A stretch of DNA of 64,000 nt from assembly GCF_013359815.1 (NCBI RefSeq), contig NZ_JABMCF010000033.1, forward strand, positions 186,001 through 250,000, given 5' to 3'. Under the pieces are notes generated by a model. The model did not search any database. It was given only the letters and a program-made list of their open reading frames with translations, and was not told the origin of the DNA. Shown in pieces: positions 41,579 to 50,413 of this stretch (position 1 is the stretch's first letter; the number at the start of each line of letters is the position of its first letter). Position numbers and translations under genes: made by a program. The stretch comes from Curtobacterium flaccumfaciens. GTDB lineage: Bacteria > Actinomycetota > Actinomycetes > Actinomycetales > Microbacteriaceae.

Positions 41579-41584
41579 TACAAT
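41579..41584 (+). promoter_or_regulatory. -10 box for the DUF3090 gene (TACAAT)
   Basis: TACAAT ends 6 nt before ATG 41591, so DUF3090 and the kinase-like gene may have their own promoter in addition to read-through. Confidence 0.45.
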
Positions 41585-41590
41585 GCGGGT

Positions 41591-42118
41591 ATGCCCACCA
41601 TCGTCCACGGCTTCGACTGGCCGGACCGCCTCGTCGTCGGCACCATCGGCCGTCCGGGTGAGCGCGCCTTCTACATCCAGGCCCGCTCCGGTCGGCGCGT
41701 CACCAGCGTCGCGCTCGAGAAGGAGCAGACCGCCGTGCTCGCCGACAAGATCGACGAGCTCCTCGACGAGGTGGCGACCGTCGACGACAACCGCTTCAGC
41801 GTGCCGCCGTCGGTGCCCGTCGAACTCCGCGACCCGGAGCCGCTCGACCAGCCCGTCGAGGCCGAGTTCCGCGCCGGGGCCCTGAGCCTGGGCTTCGACC
41901 CGTCCACCGCGCAGGTCGTCATCGAGGCGTACCCGATCGACGACGAGGTCGAGATCGTGTCCGAGGAGAGCGAGGACGGCATCGAGATCGAGGCCGTCGT
42001 CGAGATCCCCGAGCCCGCCGAGCTGTTCCAGGTGAAGATCCCGGTCGGCACCGCCCGGGCCTTCGTCGAGCGCACGCGCGAGGTCGTCGCCGCCGGTCGT
42101 CCGCCCGGCGACGCATGA
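41591..42118 (+). CDS. DUF3090 family protein
   Basis: A 175-residue protein that matches the DUF3090 pattern: PTIVHGFDWPDRLVVGTIGRPGERAFYIQARSG at the start, ALEKEQTAVLADKIDELLDEV, then EFRAGALSLGFDPSTAQVVIEA. It is acidic overall. Its function is unknown. In actinobacteria it is found with the flanking phosphatase and kinase-like genes, which I recall as a three-gene set. Its stop overlaps the next gene (ATGA). Confidence 0.9.
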   Translation: MPTIVHGFDWPDRLVVGTIGRPGERAFYIQARSGRRVTSVALEKEQTAVLADKIDELLDEVATVDDNRFSVPPSVPVELRDPEPLDQPVEAEFRAGALSLGFDPSTAQVVIEAYPIDDEVEIVSEESEDGIEIEAVVEIPEPAELFQVKIPVGTARAFVERTREVVAAGRPPGDA

Positions 42119-42873
42119 GCGACGGCTCGCTGTCCGTCCGGGCGCGCATCCGTGAGGCGTCCAACGCCACCTTCCTCGCCGAACTCGACGGCGCGGCCGT
42201 CGTCTACAAGCCCGTCGAGGGCGAGCGCCCGCTGTGGGACTTCCCGGACGGCACGCTCGCCGGCCGCGAGATCGCCGCGCACCTGGTCTCCGAGGCGTTC
42301 GGCTGGGGTGTCGTCCCACCCACGTGGATGGGTGACGGTCCGTTCGGGCCCGGCATGGTGCAGCGCTGGCAGGACGTCGACCCCGAGCAGGACGCCGTCG
42401 ACCTGGTGACGCCGGAGCTCGCCGAGGCGGACGGTTCGCCCTGGCTGCCCGTGCTCGAGGCCATCGACGAACACGACCAGCCCGTGACGCTCGTGCACGA
42501 GGACTCCGAGGCCCTGCGCCGGATGGCCGTCTTCGACGTCGTCGTGAACAACGCCGACCGCAAGGGCGGGCACGTGCTCGCGATGCCCGACGGCCACCGC
42601 TTCGGCGTGGACCACGGGCTCACCTTCCACGTCGAGCACAAGCTCCGGACTGTCTTGTGGGGCTGGATCGGGGAGCCGCTCGGGCCGGACGAGCTCGAGG
42701 GCCTCGACCGGGTGTCCGAAGCCCTGCGCGGCGGTCTCGGCGACGAGCTCGCCGAGCACCTGACGGACGAGGAGATCGACACGCTCCGGGCGCGCTGCGC
42801 GGCCCTGCGCGCCGTCGGGATCTTCCCGCCGCCGCCCGGTCACGGCCCCGCCGTGCCCTGGCCGCTGTTCTAG
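42115..42873 (+). CDS. SCO1664-type kinase-like protein (PI3K/HipA-like fold)
   Basis: A 252-residue protein. A nucleotide-site lysine is in AAVVYKPVEGE (Lys32), a catalytic-loop-like segment in VVNNADRKGGHVLAM, and a DFG-like metal site in FGVDHGLTFHVEHK. This arrangement resembles PI3/PI4-kinases and HipA. With the phosphatase and DUF3090 protein it forms an actinobacterial trio of unknown function. The kinase and phosphatase pairing suggests a reversible phosphorylation of a shared substrate, but that is inference. It converges on the VWA gene. Confidence 0.87.
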   Translation: MSDGSLSVRARIREASNATFLAELDGAAVVYKPVEGERPLWDFPDGTLAGREIAAHLVSEAFGWGVVPPTWMGDGPFGPGMVQRWQDVDPEQDAVDLVTPELAEADGSPWLPVLEAIDEHDQPVTLVHEDSEALRRMAVFDVVVNNADRKGGHVLAMPDGHRFGVDHGLTFHVEHKLRTVLWGWIGEPLGPDELEGLDRVSEALRGGLGDELAEHLTDEEIDTLRARCAALRAVGIFPPPPGHGPAVPWPLF

Positions 42874-42884
42874 ACGCACCCAGG

Positions 42885-42932
42885 GACGGACTGGAGGCCC
42901 GTGGCGGTGTCGCCACGGGCCTCCCGTCCGTC
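42885..42932. repeat. Palindrome family B, copy 5
   Basis: Two 22-bp arms (42885-42906 and 42911-42932) with one mismatch and a 4-nt loop; the left arm starts GACGGACTGGAGGCCCGTGG. It lies between convergent genes, as expected of a bidirectional terminator. Confidence 0.9.
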
Positions 42933-42943
42933 TCGTGTGGGCT

Positions 42944-44962
42944 TCAGAGCCCCCAGTCGTCGCGGAAGAGCGCGCCGCCGGCCCCGCGACGCGAGCCGAG
43001 GTACGAACCGACCACGGCGACCCCGAGGTCGTCGTTCTCCGGCGCCACGACGCTGCCGTCCACCCGCTTCGCCATCGCGTCGATGAACCGGGCGAGCCCC
43101 GGGTCCTCGCCGAGCCGGAAGAACGTCGTCTGGGCGCCGAGGCGTCCGGCGTTCTCGAGCTCCCGCACGGTCAGCGCGATCGTCACCGGGTCGGGCGGGT
43201 AGTCGAACCAGACCTGCCCGTTCGGCTCGAGGTGCGACGTCGGCTCGCCGTCGGTGACGATGAGGAGCACCGGTTGGGCCGTGGGGTGCTTCCGGAAGTG
43301 CCGGTTGGCGAGCAGCAGGGCGTGGTGCAGGTTCGTGCCCTTGTCCCACATCGCGTCGAGACCGACGAGCTGTTCGACGTCCATCACCTCGGCCTCGCGA
43401 CCGAAGGCGATGAGCTGCAGGTCGTCGCCGCGGAACCGGGTCGACACCAGGGTGTGCAGCGCCAGGGCGGTGCGCTTCATCGGGACCCAGCGGTCCTCCA
43501 TCGCCATCGAGAACGACGTGTCGACGAGCAGCGCGACGCAGGCCTGGGTGCGCGCCTCGGTCTCCTGCACCTCGACGTCCTCGATGCTCAGGTGCACGCC
43601 CGCACCCTGTCGTCCGCTCGCCGCCGTCCGCACCACGGCGTTCGTGATCGTCCGGGGGATGTCCCAGGGCTCGGTGTCACCGAACGCCCACTGCCGTGAC
43701 GCCCCCGACGGCTCGCCCGCGGCACCCGAGCGACGGAGGTCCCGCGCGCCCTGGCGACCGGACATCCGCTGGGCGACGTCCTTGAGCAGGCTCTTGCCGA
43801 GCTGCCGCATCGCCTTCGGGGTGAGCCGGAGCTGCCCGTCGGCACCGCGGCGCATCGCCCCGGAGTTCCGGAGCGCCTGCTCGAGGCGCTGCAGGGTCTT
43901 CGCGTCGACCGCAGCCTCGTCGCCGAGCTGCCGGGACAGCGCGTCGAGGTCCAGGTCGTCGAGCTCCGAGCCCGGTCCGGACTGGGCGAGCTGGTCGGCG
44001 AGGGCGTCGAGGTCCGCGATGTCCTGGAACACCCCGGTGCCGTCGCCCAGCCCGAGCCCCTGTTCGCCCTCCATGCGCTCGGATCCGCCCCAGTCCTCGC
44101 CGGGACGCAGTGCGCGCAGGGTGCGGTCGAGGTGGGACAGCTGCCCCATCAGGTCGGGGGAACCGAAGGCCTGCTGGGCGAGGGCGTCGAGTTCGTCCCG
44201 CTGCTCCTGGGTCATCGAGTTGCGCATGCGCTGCGCCGCGGCCGCGCGGGCTGCCAGGTCGTCGAGCAGCTCGTCGACGTTCGCCGGGTTCGACGGGAAG
44301 TACTCGCCGTGCTGGTCCATGAAGTCGTCGAACTGCTGCTGGGTGTCCTCGCCGCGGGCGTGCGCCTCGAGCAGGGCGTTGAGGTCCTGCATCATCGCGC
44401 TGACGGCGGCCCGGTCCTGGTCGGTGGCACCCTCGAGCGCCTGTTTCATGCCGGCGAAGCGCTGGTCGAGCACCTCGCGGCCGAGCAGGTCCTTGATCTC
44501 GTCGTACTTCTGCCGCGCGGTCGGGCTCGTCCAGTCGTAGTCGCCGAGTTCCTGCACGGCGGCGGCGGGGGAGGGCGACAGGCTGTCGAGCTGCAGTTCG
44601 GCCAGGGCACGGTCGCCGTCGTCGAGGTCGACGTTGCGGGCGAGCTCCCCCCGCTCGGCGAGCAGCGCTTGGTCGAGGAGCTCGCGCACCTGCTGCAGGG
44701 TGCCGTCGAGGTTGTTCTTGCTCGTCAGCTCGCGGCGTCGCTCGGCCACCCGGCGGGCCAGGTCGTCGAGACCGCGCTGCGTCCGGCCGCCGCGCCGCAG
44801 GAACTCCCGCATCGCGCGCTCGGGCGACGTGCCGCCCATCACGTCCTGCCCGATGGCGTCGAGCGCCTCGGCCAGGTCGACCGGGGCGGCGAGCGGGTCG
44901 GGTCCGTCGGTGTACCGGCCGTACCGGGTGTCGCGCGTCAGGCGCCGGTTCTGCCTAGCCAT
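42944..44962 (-). CDS. VWA domain protein (partner of AAA+ ATPase)
   Basis: A 672-residue protein. The N-terminal ~450 residues are mostly helical, rich in Asp, Gln, Leu and Arg, with likely coiled coils. The C-terminal VWA domain begins near residue 475 with the metal-site motif DTSFSM (Asp481). LIVTDGEPTSHLEPNG and KGTNLHHALLLA complete the MIDAS. It overlaps the AAA+ gene upstream by 8 nt. Such AAA+/VWA pairs remodel or activate metalloproteins or large complexes. The client here is unknown. Confidence 0.88.
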   Translation of the reverse strand: MARQNRRLTRDTRYGRYTDGPDPLAAPVDLAEALDAIGQDVMGGTSPERAMREFLRRGGRTQRGLDDLARRVAERRRELTSKNNLDGTLQQVRELLDQALLAERGELARNVDLDDGDRALAELQLDSLSPSPAAAVQELGDYDWTSPTARQKYDEIKDLLGREVLDQRFAGMKQALEGATDQDRAAVSAMMQDLNALLEAHARGEDTQQQFDDFMDQHGEYFPSNPANVDELLDDLAARAAAAQRMRNSMTQEQRDELDALAQQAFGSPDLMGQLSHLDRTLRALRPGEDWGGSERMEGEQGLGLGDGTGVFQDIADLDALADQLAQSGPGSELDDLDLDALSRQLGDEAAVDAKTLQRLEQALRNSGAMRRGADGQLRLTPKAMRQLGKSLLKDVAQRMSGRQGARDLRRSGAAGEPSGASRQWAFGDTEPWDIPRTITNAVVRTAASGRQGAGVHLSIEDVEVQETEARTQACVALLVDTSFSMAMEDRWVPMKRTALALHTLVSTRFRGDDLQLIAFGREAEVMDVEQLVGLDAMWDKGTNLHHALLLANRHFRKHPTAQPVLLIVTDGEPTSHLEPNGQVWFDYPPDPVTIALTVRELENAGRLGAQTTFFRLGEDPGLARFIDAMAKRVDGSVVAPENDDLGVAVVGSYLGSRRGAGGALFRDDWGL

Positions 44963-46340
44963 AGACGGCTTCGCCCCCGCCGGACTCCTTGCTGATGCGC
45001 CGGGCGAGGAACAGGCCCTCGAGGGCGAGCTCGATCGCGCCGGCCCGTTCGCCGTCGTTCGTGGCACCCGTCCGGTCGCACACCTGGTCGTACAGGTCGG
45101 ACTCGCCGATCGACGGCAGGCCTTCGAGGAACGCCCGGGCGCTGACCTGCTCGCCCGTGGTCACCATCGTGCCGCCGTCGAGCGCGTCCACGAGCACCGC
45201 GAAGTCGAGACCCTTGAAGCGGGAGCGCACGGTCTCGGCGGTCGCGGTGCGGAGCAGGTGCTCGAGGACCTCGTCGACCCGGTCCTCTTCGCCGTTCTCG
45301 AACTCGATCTTGCCGCCGAGGACGTCCACCGCGGTCTCGAGGTCGATCGGCCGGGCGACCGCCTCGTCCTCGCCCTGGCGCGCTGCGCGGTGCACCGCGG
45401 CCGCGGACACCGTCTCGGCACCGGCGATCGCGAACCGGGCGCTCACACCGCTGCGCTGGTCGACGGCGCTCGAACCACGCAGTGCCCGCGTGAACCGGGC
45501 GAGGATCTCGATCAGGGCGTCGGGGACCTCGGCCGTCAGCTGGGCCTCCTGCCGGATGACGGCGATCTCGTCGTCGAGCTCGATCGGGTAGTGCGTGCGG
45601 ATCTCGGCGCCGAAGCGGTCCTTCAGCGGCGTGATGATCCGGCCGCGGTTCGTGTAGTCCTCGGGGTTCGCGCTCGCCACGACGAGCACGTCGAGCGGCA
45701 GCCGCAGCACGTAGCCGCGGATCTGGACGTCGCGCTCCTCCATCACGTTGAGCATCGCGACCTGGATGCGTTCGGCCAGGTCGGGCAGCTCGTTGATCGC
45801 GACGATGCCACGGTGCCCGCGGGGGACGAGTCCGAAGTGGATGGTCTCCGGGTCGCCCAGGCTGCGGCCCTCGGCGACCTTCATCGGGTCGACGTCGCCG
45901 ATCAGGTCGGCGACGCTCGTGTCCGGCGTCGCGAGCTTCTCGACGTAGCGGTCGTCGCGGTGCCGCCAGCTGATCGGCAGGGCGTCGCCGAGGTCGTCGG
46001 CGCGCCGCATGCTGGCGGTGGTGATCGGTTCGTACGGGTGCTCGCCCAGCTCGGAGCCGGTGATGACCGGCGTCCACTCGTCGAGCAGGCCCTGCAGGGT
46101 GCGGAGCAGGCGGGTCTTGCCCTGGCCGCGCTCGCCGAGCAGGACGACGTCGTGCCCGGCGATCAGGGCGCGTTCGAGCTGGGGGATGACGGTGGTCTCG
46201 AAGCCGTGCAGGCCGGGCCACGGATCGGTGCCCTGGCGCAGGGCGGTGAGCAGGTTGTCGCGGATCTCGGCGCGGACCGTCTTCTGGACGTGACCAGAGG
46301 TGCGGAGCTCGCCGACCGTGCGGATGTCAGGTCGGGTCAC
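44955..46340 (-). CDS. MoxR/magnesium-chelatase-like AAA+ ATPase
   Basis: A 461-residue AAA+ ATPase. Walker A is GERGQGKT (residues 69-76). The Walker B region reads GIVAINELPDL, where the usual Asp-Glu is Asn-Glu. The helix 2 insert and sensor 1 are in LDVLVVASANPEDY, and the arginine finger in TPLKDRFG. It resembles the BchI/ChlI branch. A GTG at 46340 is preceded on the minus strand by TAGCGT 7 nt upstream. It forms an operon with the VWA gene. Confidence 0.87.
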   Translation of the reverse strand: MTRPDIRTVGELRTSGHVQKTVRAEIRDNLLTALRQGTDPWPGLHGFETTVIPQLERALIAGHDVVLLGERGQGKTRLLRTLQGLLDEWTPVITGSELGEHPYEPITTASMRRADDLGDALPISWRHRDDRYVEKLATPDTSVADLIGDVDPMKVAEGRSLGDPETIHFGLVPRGHRGIVAINELPDLAERIQVAMLNVMEERDVQIRGYVLRLPLDVLVVASANPEDYTNRGRIITPLKDRFGAEIRTHYPIELDDEIAVIRQEAQLTAEVPDALIEILARFTRALRGSSAVDQRSGVSARFAIAGAETVSAAAVHRAARQGEDEAVARPIDLETAVDVLGGKIEFENGEEDRVDEVLEHLLRTATAETVRSRFKGLDFAVLVDALDGGTMVTTGEQVSARAFLEGLPSIGESDLYDQVCDRTGATNDGERAGAIELALEGLFLARRISKESGGGEAVYG

Positions 46341-46347
46341 CTCTCCG

Positions 46348-46353
46348 ACGCTA
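46348..46353 (-). promoter_or_regulatory. -10 box for the AAA+/VWA operon (TAGCGT)
   Basis: Minus-strand TAGCGT ends 7 nt before GTG 46340, the same box as for the lipid kinase gene. Confidence 0.4.
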
Positions 46354-46380
46354 CGCCGCGTTCGCGACGGCGACCAGGGT

Positions 46381-46424
46381 CGGACTGGAGGCGCGTGGCG
46401 GGCCCGCACCGGGCCTCCCGTCCG
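46381..46424. repeat. Palindrome family B, copy 6 (between divergent genes)
   Basis: CGGACTGGAGGCGCGTGGCG with complementary right arm ending CCTCCCGTCCG. Unlike other copies it lies between two divergent starts, so it cannot be a simple terminator here. Confidence 0.8.
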
Positions 46425-46437
46425 CTTGTGGGTTTCC

Positions 46438-46503
46438 ATCGCACTTGCGATCATTGAGATCCCGGCGACGGAGCCGGATTCGAAGTAGGGGGATCCGGCT
46501 CCG
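46438..46503. promoter_or_regulatory. Two short inverted repeats before the MFS gene
   Basis: ATCGCA-CT-TGCGAT (46438-46451) is a perfect small palindrome, and CGGAGCCGGAT ... ATCCGGCTCCG (46469-46503) has 11-bp perfect arms. Either could be an operator for the nearby GntR protein. Confidence 0.35.
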
Positions 46504-46564
46504 CCCCCGGTTGCTCGTTCCGCATCTGAACCACATCGGCGATCTCGGCGTACGGTCCCATTCC

Positions 46565-48019
46565 GTGAGCAGCGCGAACGCAACCATCAAGAGCCTGGTG
46601 CCCGCCAGGATGGACCGCTTGCCGTGGACCCGGTTCCACTGGAGCGTCGTCGTCGGACTCGGCGTGTCCTGGATCCTCGACGGTCTCGAGATCCAGATCG
46701 TCTCGAACGCGGGTTTCCAGGCGGACCTGAACCTGTCGACGCAGCAGGTGACGTCCCTCGGCACGATCTACCTGGTCGGCCAGGTCGTCGGTGCCCTGGT
46801 GTTCGGGCGCATGTCCGACCGGTTGGGGCGGCGCAAGCTGTTCATCCTGACGCTCGCGATCTACCTGATCGGTTCGGGCATCGCGGGCCTCGCGCAGGAC
46901 TTCTGGTTCCTGGCGGCCTTCCGGTTCGTCGCGGGGTTGGGCATCGGCGGCGAGTACGCGGCGATCAACTCGGCGATCGACGAGCTCATCCCGGCGAAGT
47001 ACCGCGGGCACGTCGACATCGCCATCAACGGCACGTACTGGGGCGGTGCCGCACTCGGCGCGTTCGCGAACATCTACCTGCTCGACACGTCCTACTTCGC
47101 CGAGAACATCGGCTGGCGCATCGGGTTCTTCCTCGGCCCGGTGCTCGGCATCGCCATCATCTTCCTGCGACGCCACATCCCGGAGAGTCCGCGGTGGCTG
47201 ATGACGCACGGGCGCGAGGAAGAGGCCGAGGCCACCGTCTCCCGCATCGAGGCGTCGGTGGAGAAGGCGACCGGCAAGCCCCTGCCGGAGGTCGACCAGT
47301 CGAAGGCGATGACCGTCACGCCGACCGACCGTGTCGGGTTCCTGGCCATTGCGCGCGTCCTGCTGAAGCAGTACCCGACCCGCACGCTCGTCGGCGCGAC
47401 GATGATGATCACGCAGGCGTTCCTGTACAACGCGATCTTCTTCACCTACGCCCTGGTGCTCACGAACTTCTTCGGCCTGAAGACGGCGGAGACGGCGGTC
47501 TACTTCTTCCCGTTCGCGATCGGCAACCTGCTCGGCCCGATCATCCTCGGACGCTTCTTCGACACCTGGGGTCGTCGCCAGATGATCTTCCTGACGTACC
47601 TGGTGTCCGGCCTCGTGCTCGCCACGTCCGCGTTCCTGTTCCGGGCGGACGCGATCTCGGCGACGGTGCAGGTCGCGTTCTGGTGCGTGTCGTTCTTCTT
47701 CGCCTCGGCCGGTGCGTCGAGCGCCTACCTGACCGTCAGCGAGATCTTCCCGCTCGAGCTGCGGTCGCAGGCGATCTCGTACTTCTTCGCCCTGGCGCAG
47801 ATCTTCGGTGCGGTCGCGCCGGCGATCTACGGTGCCTTCATCGGTGACGGCTCGTCGCGGGAGCCGCTGTTCTGGGGGTACCTGCTCGGATCCGCGGTGA
47901 TGATCGGCGGCGGCGTGGTGGCCTTGGTATTCGGGGTCGACGCCGCGCGGAAGGGGCTGGAGGACGTCACCCAACCGCTCTCGGTGCTCACCGGGGACGC
48001 GAAGTCCGACCGGAGGTGA
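46565..48019 (+). CDS. MFS transporter (metabolite:H+ symporter type)
   Basis: A 484-residue protein with 12 hydrophobic segments. MFS motif A occurs as GRMSDRLGRRKLF, and GRFFDTWGRRQMIF is its counterpart in the second half. IPESPRWLMTHGREEEAEATVSRIE marks the central loop of sugar- or aromatic-acid-porter type carriers. GTG 46565 (MSSANATIKSLVPARMDRLPW) is the natural start; a longer form would cover the palindromes upstream. A GntR gene follows on the same strand. Confidence 0.88.
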   Translation: MSSANATIKSLVPARMDRLPWTRFHWSVVVGLGVSWILDGLEIQIVSNAGFQADLNLSTQQVTSLGTIYLVGQVVGALVFGRMSDRLGRRKLFILTLAIYLIGSGIAGLAQDFWFLAAFRFVAGLGIGGEYAAINSAIDELIPAKYRGHVDIAINGTYWGGAALGAFANIYLLDTSYFAENIGWRIGFFLGPVLGIAIIFLRRHIPESPRWLMTHGREEEAEATVSRIEASVEKATGKPLPEVDQSKAMTVTPTDRVGFLAIARVLLKQYPTRTLVGATMMITQAFLYNAIFFTYALVLTNFFGLKTAETAVYFFPFAIGNLLGPIILGRFFDTWGRRQMIFLTYLVSGLVLATSAFLFRADAISATVQVAFWCVSFFFASAGASSAYLTVSEIFPLELRSQAISYFFALAQIFGAVAPAIYGAFIGDGSSREPLFWGYLLGSAVMIGGGVVALVFGVDAARKGLEDVTQPLSVLTGDAKSDRR

Positions 48020-48188
48020 GCCCTGCGGCGGCGGCCTGACATTCTGTATTCAGAGTGTTTAGCGCCGCCGTCGCAGCGCTGTCACTGTGCCTGCATGGCA
48101 CTCCTCCACAGCGCGACACCGGCGACCACGATCCACGGCAGCGACCGCCCTCGCCTCGGGGGTGCCGTCCGTGCGTGAGCCTGGGCTG

Positions 48189-48869
48189 ATGGAGCACACC
48201 CCCATCCGAGCAGGCGCCGGCGGCCTCGATCCCCACGGCCTGCGTCGCAGCCTGCTGCGCGACGCGGTGTTCCTGCGACTGCTCGACAACGTCCTGCGGG
48301 GGGAGTACCGCCGCGGACAGCGGCTGCGGCTCGACACCCTGGCATCGGACATGCGGGTGTCGCGCACACCGGTGCGCGAAGCCCTCGTGACCCTCGAGTC
48401 GCTGCAGCTGGCCAGCGTGCAGCGCTACGTCGGTGTCGTGATCTCGCAGTGGTCGGTCGACCAGATGATCGAGCGACTGCGGATCGCCCAGGCTCTGCTC
48501 GTCGATCCGCCGTCGAACTCCGTCGGGTACCACGACCGGTTCGACAAGGTGTGGCTGCGGGAGTGCTGGACCGAAGCCGGTGCCTTCGTCGAACTCGGCG
48601 CCTGGTACCTGCGGCGCCGCGGGTCGTCGGTCAGCGGCGACTGGTTGCTGTCGCAGCGCATCGTGCTCGACATGTTCTTCACCGACGACGTCGCCCTGGC
48701 GAACGGGATCGATGCCGTGGTCGACCGGCGACGACGGGTCGAGATCGTCGAGCGGGCCGTGGCTGCTGCTGAGCGAGACGCCCTCGACGACTGTGCCGCG
48801 GCGCTCCTCGACCTGTCGTCCGCCCTGATCGCCCTGCCCGACCGCTTCCGGGTGGTCGTGTCGGCCTGA
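48189..48869 (+). CDS. GntR family transcriptional regulator
   Basis: A 226-residue regulator. The winged helix is LRDAVFLRLLDNVLRGEYRRGQRLRLDTLASDMRVSRTPVREALVTLESLQLA, followed by a helical effector domain that fits the FCD-like group poorly. It lies 169 bp after the MFS gene and probably controls it. ATG 48189 begins MEHTPIRAGAGG. Confidence 0.88.
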   Translation: MEHTPIRAGAGGLDPHGLRRSLLRDAVFLRLLDNVLRGEYRRGQRLRLDTLASDMRVSRTPVREALVTLESLQLASVQRYVGVVISQWSVDQMIERLRIAQALLVDPPSNSVGYHDRFDKVWLRECWTEAGAFVELGAWYLRRRGSSVSGDWLLSQRIVLDMFFTDDVALANGIDAVVDRRRRVEIVERAVAAAERDALDDCAAALLDLSSALIALPDRFRVVVSA

Positions 48870-49041
48870 ACCGACCTCGGCTGCGGATTCGCTCAGGTCC
48901 GCGCCGACCGCCGTGGATCCGCAGGTCGCGGCACCGAGCAGTGGGCGCCACCGATGTCCCTCGCACTGGATCGTCAGGCAACGTCGTGGCAGCCTTGACC
49001 GGTTGCCGTCCCCGGCGTGTCCACCGACGACAGGAGTGCCC

Positions 49042-50373
49042 GTGAACGACGTCCGCGATCGATCCCACCGCTTGAACCGAGCGTCCGGGATCGCACGGCA
49101 CGGACGTCTGCGGCGCTCGAGCCCCTTCGCGACCGCTGCCAAGACGGTCTCCGCCGTCGTCGCAGTGGCCCTGGTCAGTTCGGTCTCCGTCACGGCGATC
49201 GCGGCGAAGCAGGTCACGGACGACCTCGGTGACGGCGTTGAGATCCAGGGCCAGCCCGCACCGCAGGCGAAGGGCGGCGCAAAGCCGATCAGTGCCTTCA
49301 AGGGCGGGTTCAACATGCTCGTCGTCGGCACCGACAACGACCCCGAGCAGAGTGCGGCCTTCGGGGAGCGCGATGCGACCCTCAACGACGTCAACATCCT
49401 GCTGCACGTCTCGGCCGACCACACCAACGCGACCGCGGTGAGCATCCCGCGCGACCTCGTCACCCCGATCCCGGCCTGCAAGAAGACCGACGGCACGGGC
49501 ACGGCCCCGGCGATGGCGGCGCAGCCGATCAACACCTCGTTCGGCGAGGGCGGCCTGAACTGCGTCACCCAGACCGTCGCCGGGCTGACCGGGCTCGACA
49601 TTCAGTACTCGGCCGCGGTGTCGTTCAAGGGCGTCATCGAGATGTCGAACGCGATCGGCGGCGTGCCCGTCTGCGTCGCCCAGCCGATCACCGACTCGTA
49701 CACCGGGCTGAACCTGCCCGCCGGCACCTCGACCCTGCAGGGCGACGAGGCCCTGGCGTTCCTGCGCACCCGGCACGGGGTCGGTGACGGATCCGACCTC
49801 GGCCGGATCTCGAGCCAGCAGGTGTTCCTGTCGTCGCTGCTCCGCACCGTGAAGTCGAACGACACCCTCGGTTCGCCGGCCCGCCTGTACAAGCTGGCCC
49901 GGGCGGCGGCGTCGAACATGCAGCTGTCCCAGAGCCTGAACGACATCGGGACGATGGTGCAGATGGGCCTTGCGCTGCGCGACCTGCCGCTGGCGCAGGT
50001 GAACTTCGTGCAGTACCCGGGCACCACGGGCGGCACCGGTGTCTACGAGGGCAAGGTCGAGCCGACCACGTACCTGGCCGACCGGCTGTTCGCGAAGATC
50101 AAGGCCGACCAGTCGTTCTCCCTCGGGGCGGACAGCACGGGCATCGGGTCGGAGACGAACCCGACGCAGACGAGTCCGACGCAGCCGAACCCGACGCAGC
50201 CGACCGCTGCACCGTCGTCGCCGGCCGCTGCGCCGGAGCCCGCGACCCCCGCGACACCGGCGGCGCCGTCGTCCGCCGCACCGCGCACCCCCTCGGCGAC
50301 GCCCGAGACCATCGACGGACTCGAGGGCCAGTCCGCCGACCAGCAGACCTGCTCCAAGGCGTTCGGGTACTGA
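49042..50373 (+). CDS. LCP (LytR-CpsA-Psr) family cell-wall glycopolymer ligase
   Basis: A 443-residue protein anchored by one N-terminal membrane segment (TVSAVVAVALVSSVSVTAIA). The LCP domain includes FNMLVVGTDNDP, LNDVNILLHVSADHTNATAVSIPRDLVTPIP and the later DLGRISSQQVFLSSLL. The usual RSDT box reads DATLND here. These enzymes attach teichoic acids, arabinogalactan-like or other polymers to peptidoglycan. A Pro/Thr/Ala-rich tail with repeated NPTQ/SPTQP runs from about residue 370. GTG 49042 has CAGGAG upstream. Confidence 0.9.
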   Translation: MNDVRDRSHRLNRASGIARHGRLRRSSPFATAAKTVSAVVAVALVSSVSVTAIAAKQVTDDLGDGVEIQGQPAPQAKGGAKPISAFKGGFNMLVVGTDNDPEQSAAFGERDATLNDVNILLHVSADHTNATAVSIPRDLVTPIPACKKTDGTGTAPAMAAQPINTSFGEGGLNCVTQTVAGLTGLDIQYSAAVSFKGVIEMSNAIGGVPVCVAQPITDSYTGLNLPAGTSTLQGDEALAFLRTRHGVGDGSDLGRISSQQVFLSSLLRTVKSNDTLGSPARLYKLARAAASNMQLSQSLNDIGTMVQMGLALRDLPLAQVNFVQYPGTTGGTGVYEGKVEPTTYLADRLFAKIKADQSFSLGADSTGIGSETNPTQTSPTQPNPTQPTAAPSSPAAAPEPATPATPAAPSSAAPRTPSATPETIDGLEGQSADQQTCSKAFGY

Positions 50374-50413
50374 GGCGCGGGCGGACGGCTGCGACTGGTC
50401 GCTCGCCCGCCTT

